Assembly (NCBI GenBank): GCA_958445555.1
Contig: CAUCSW010000003.1
Span: forward strand, 1-14,600
Length of the DNA stretch: 14,600 nt
Source of the DNA: an uncultured Clostridia bacterium
Lineage (GTDB): Bacteria; Bacillota; Clostridia; Oscillospirales; Acutalibacteraceae
Direction of reading: 5' to 3'
A model generated the notes under the pieces. That model was given only the letters and a program-made list of their open reading frames with translations. It ran no database searches and was not told the DNA's origin. How positions within the stretch are numbered: the stretch's first letter is position 1; each line of letters begins with the position of its first letter. Positions 14,509-14,600 of the stretch are shown in pieces. Both the position numbers and the translations under genes were made by a program.

Positions 14509-14535
14509 GATAACAACGATAACAACGATAACAAC
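14509..14535 (+). repeat. Three tandem copies of GATAACAAC in a low-complexity tail
   Basis: Three exact 9-bp units, followed up to 14585 by almost G-free sequence built from AAC, AAT and ACC triplets. It lies after the last gene and has no coding potential that I can support on either strand; the Leu-rich reading on the - strand is a product of the repeat. Confidence 0.8.
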
Positions 14536-14585
14536 AATTAAAACAAAATAACAATAATAACCATAATAACAACCATAGTAACATG

Positions 14586-14600
14586 AAAAAAAAAAAAAAA
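14586..14600 (+). other. Run of 15 A at the window end
   Basis: The window stops inside a homopolymer directly after low-complexity sequence. This may be a contig end or assembly edge rather than biology; there is no hairpin before it to make it a terminator on the + strand. Confidence 0.5.

Noticed and set aside
14342..14584. Leu/Cys-rich - strand ORF at the right end
   Set aside because: Its composition comes from the AAC/AAT repeat read backwards, and it overlaps the phosphatase gene; no start signal.

Overview
The window looks like a chromosomal piece from an anaerobic member of the Clostridia (Bacillota). The evidence is a two-subunit, oxygen-sensitive type L-serine dehydratase, strong AGGAGG-like ribosome binding sites, near-consensus SigA promoters (TTGACA-17-TATAAT), a CadC-type metal sensor and a Firmicutes-style thymidine kinase. 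Lineage below class level is a guess. No phage, integrase, transposase, CRISPR array, rRNA or tRNA is visible. Nearly all genes are housekeeping and lie on the + strand; only the DUF1003 gene is on the - strand.

Layout. 1-162: the C-terminal end of a Gfo/Idh/MocA-like oxidoreductase. 163-662: intergenic, with repeat copy 1 and the sda promoter. 663-2203: sdaAB-sdaAA (L-serine to pyruvate), overlapping at GTGA. 2204-2661: intergenic, with a strong intrinsic terminator and the glmS promoter. 2662-4488: glmS (amino-sugar and cell-wall precursor entry). 4489-4871: a hairpin terminator, repeat copy 2 and a perfect 42-bp palindrome. 4872-5378 (-): a DUF1003 membrane protein. 5684-8111: a cad-type metal-resistance operon, with a consensus promoter overlapped by a 34-bp operator, a CadC-like repressor keeping all eight textbook metal ligands, and a Zn/Cd/Pb P-type ATPase. 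8104-9750: a separate promoter, a structured leader and an IMP dehydrogenase that looks almost colinear with the Tritrichomonas foetus enzyme. 9751-10130: a terminator and repeat copy 3. 10131-14476: an ABC exporter half-transporter, a membrane-anchored alpha/beta hydrolase, thymidine kinase and a histidine phosphatase. 14477-14600: a low-complexity AAC/AAT-rich tail ending in a run of A.

The most unusual content is a family of about 200-bp GC-rich intergenic elements in three copies (about 197-408, 4620-4822, 9845-10048), all in the same orientation and each just downstream of a gene end. They share a five-helix layout: a long terminal stem P1, hairpin P2, a stem P3 that encloses small hairpin P4 and conserved unpaired segments, and hairpin P5. 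Several helices carry compensating or wobble-preserving changes between copies, so the fold rather than only the sequence seems to be kept. I recognise no named family for it. It could be a structured RNA, a REP/BIME-like dispersed repeat or a non-autonomous MITE-like element.

The genes do not form one pathway. The only clear functional unit beyond sda is the metal sensor plus efflux pump. All family assignments come from reading motifs and from memory of family sequences; no database search was run.
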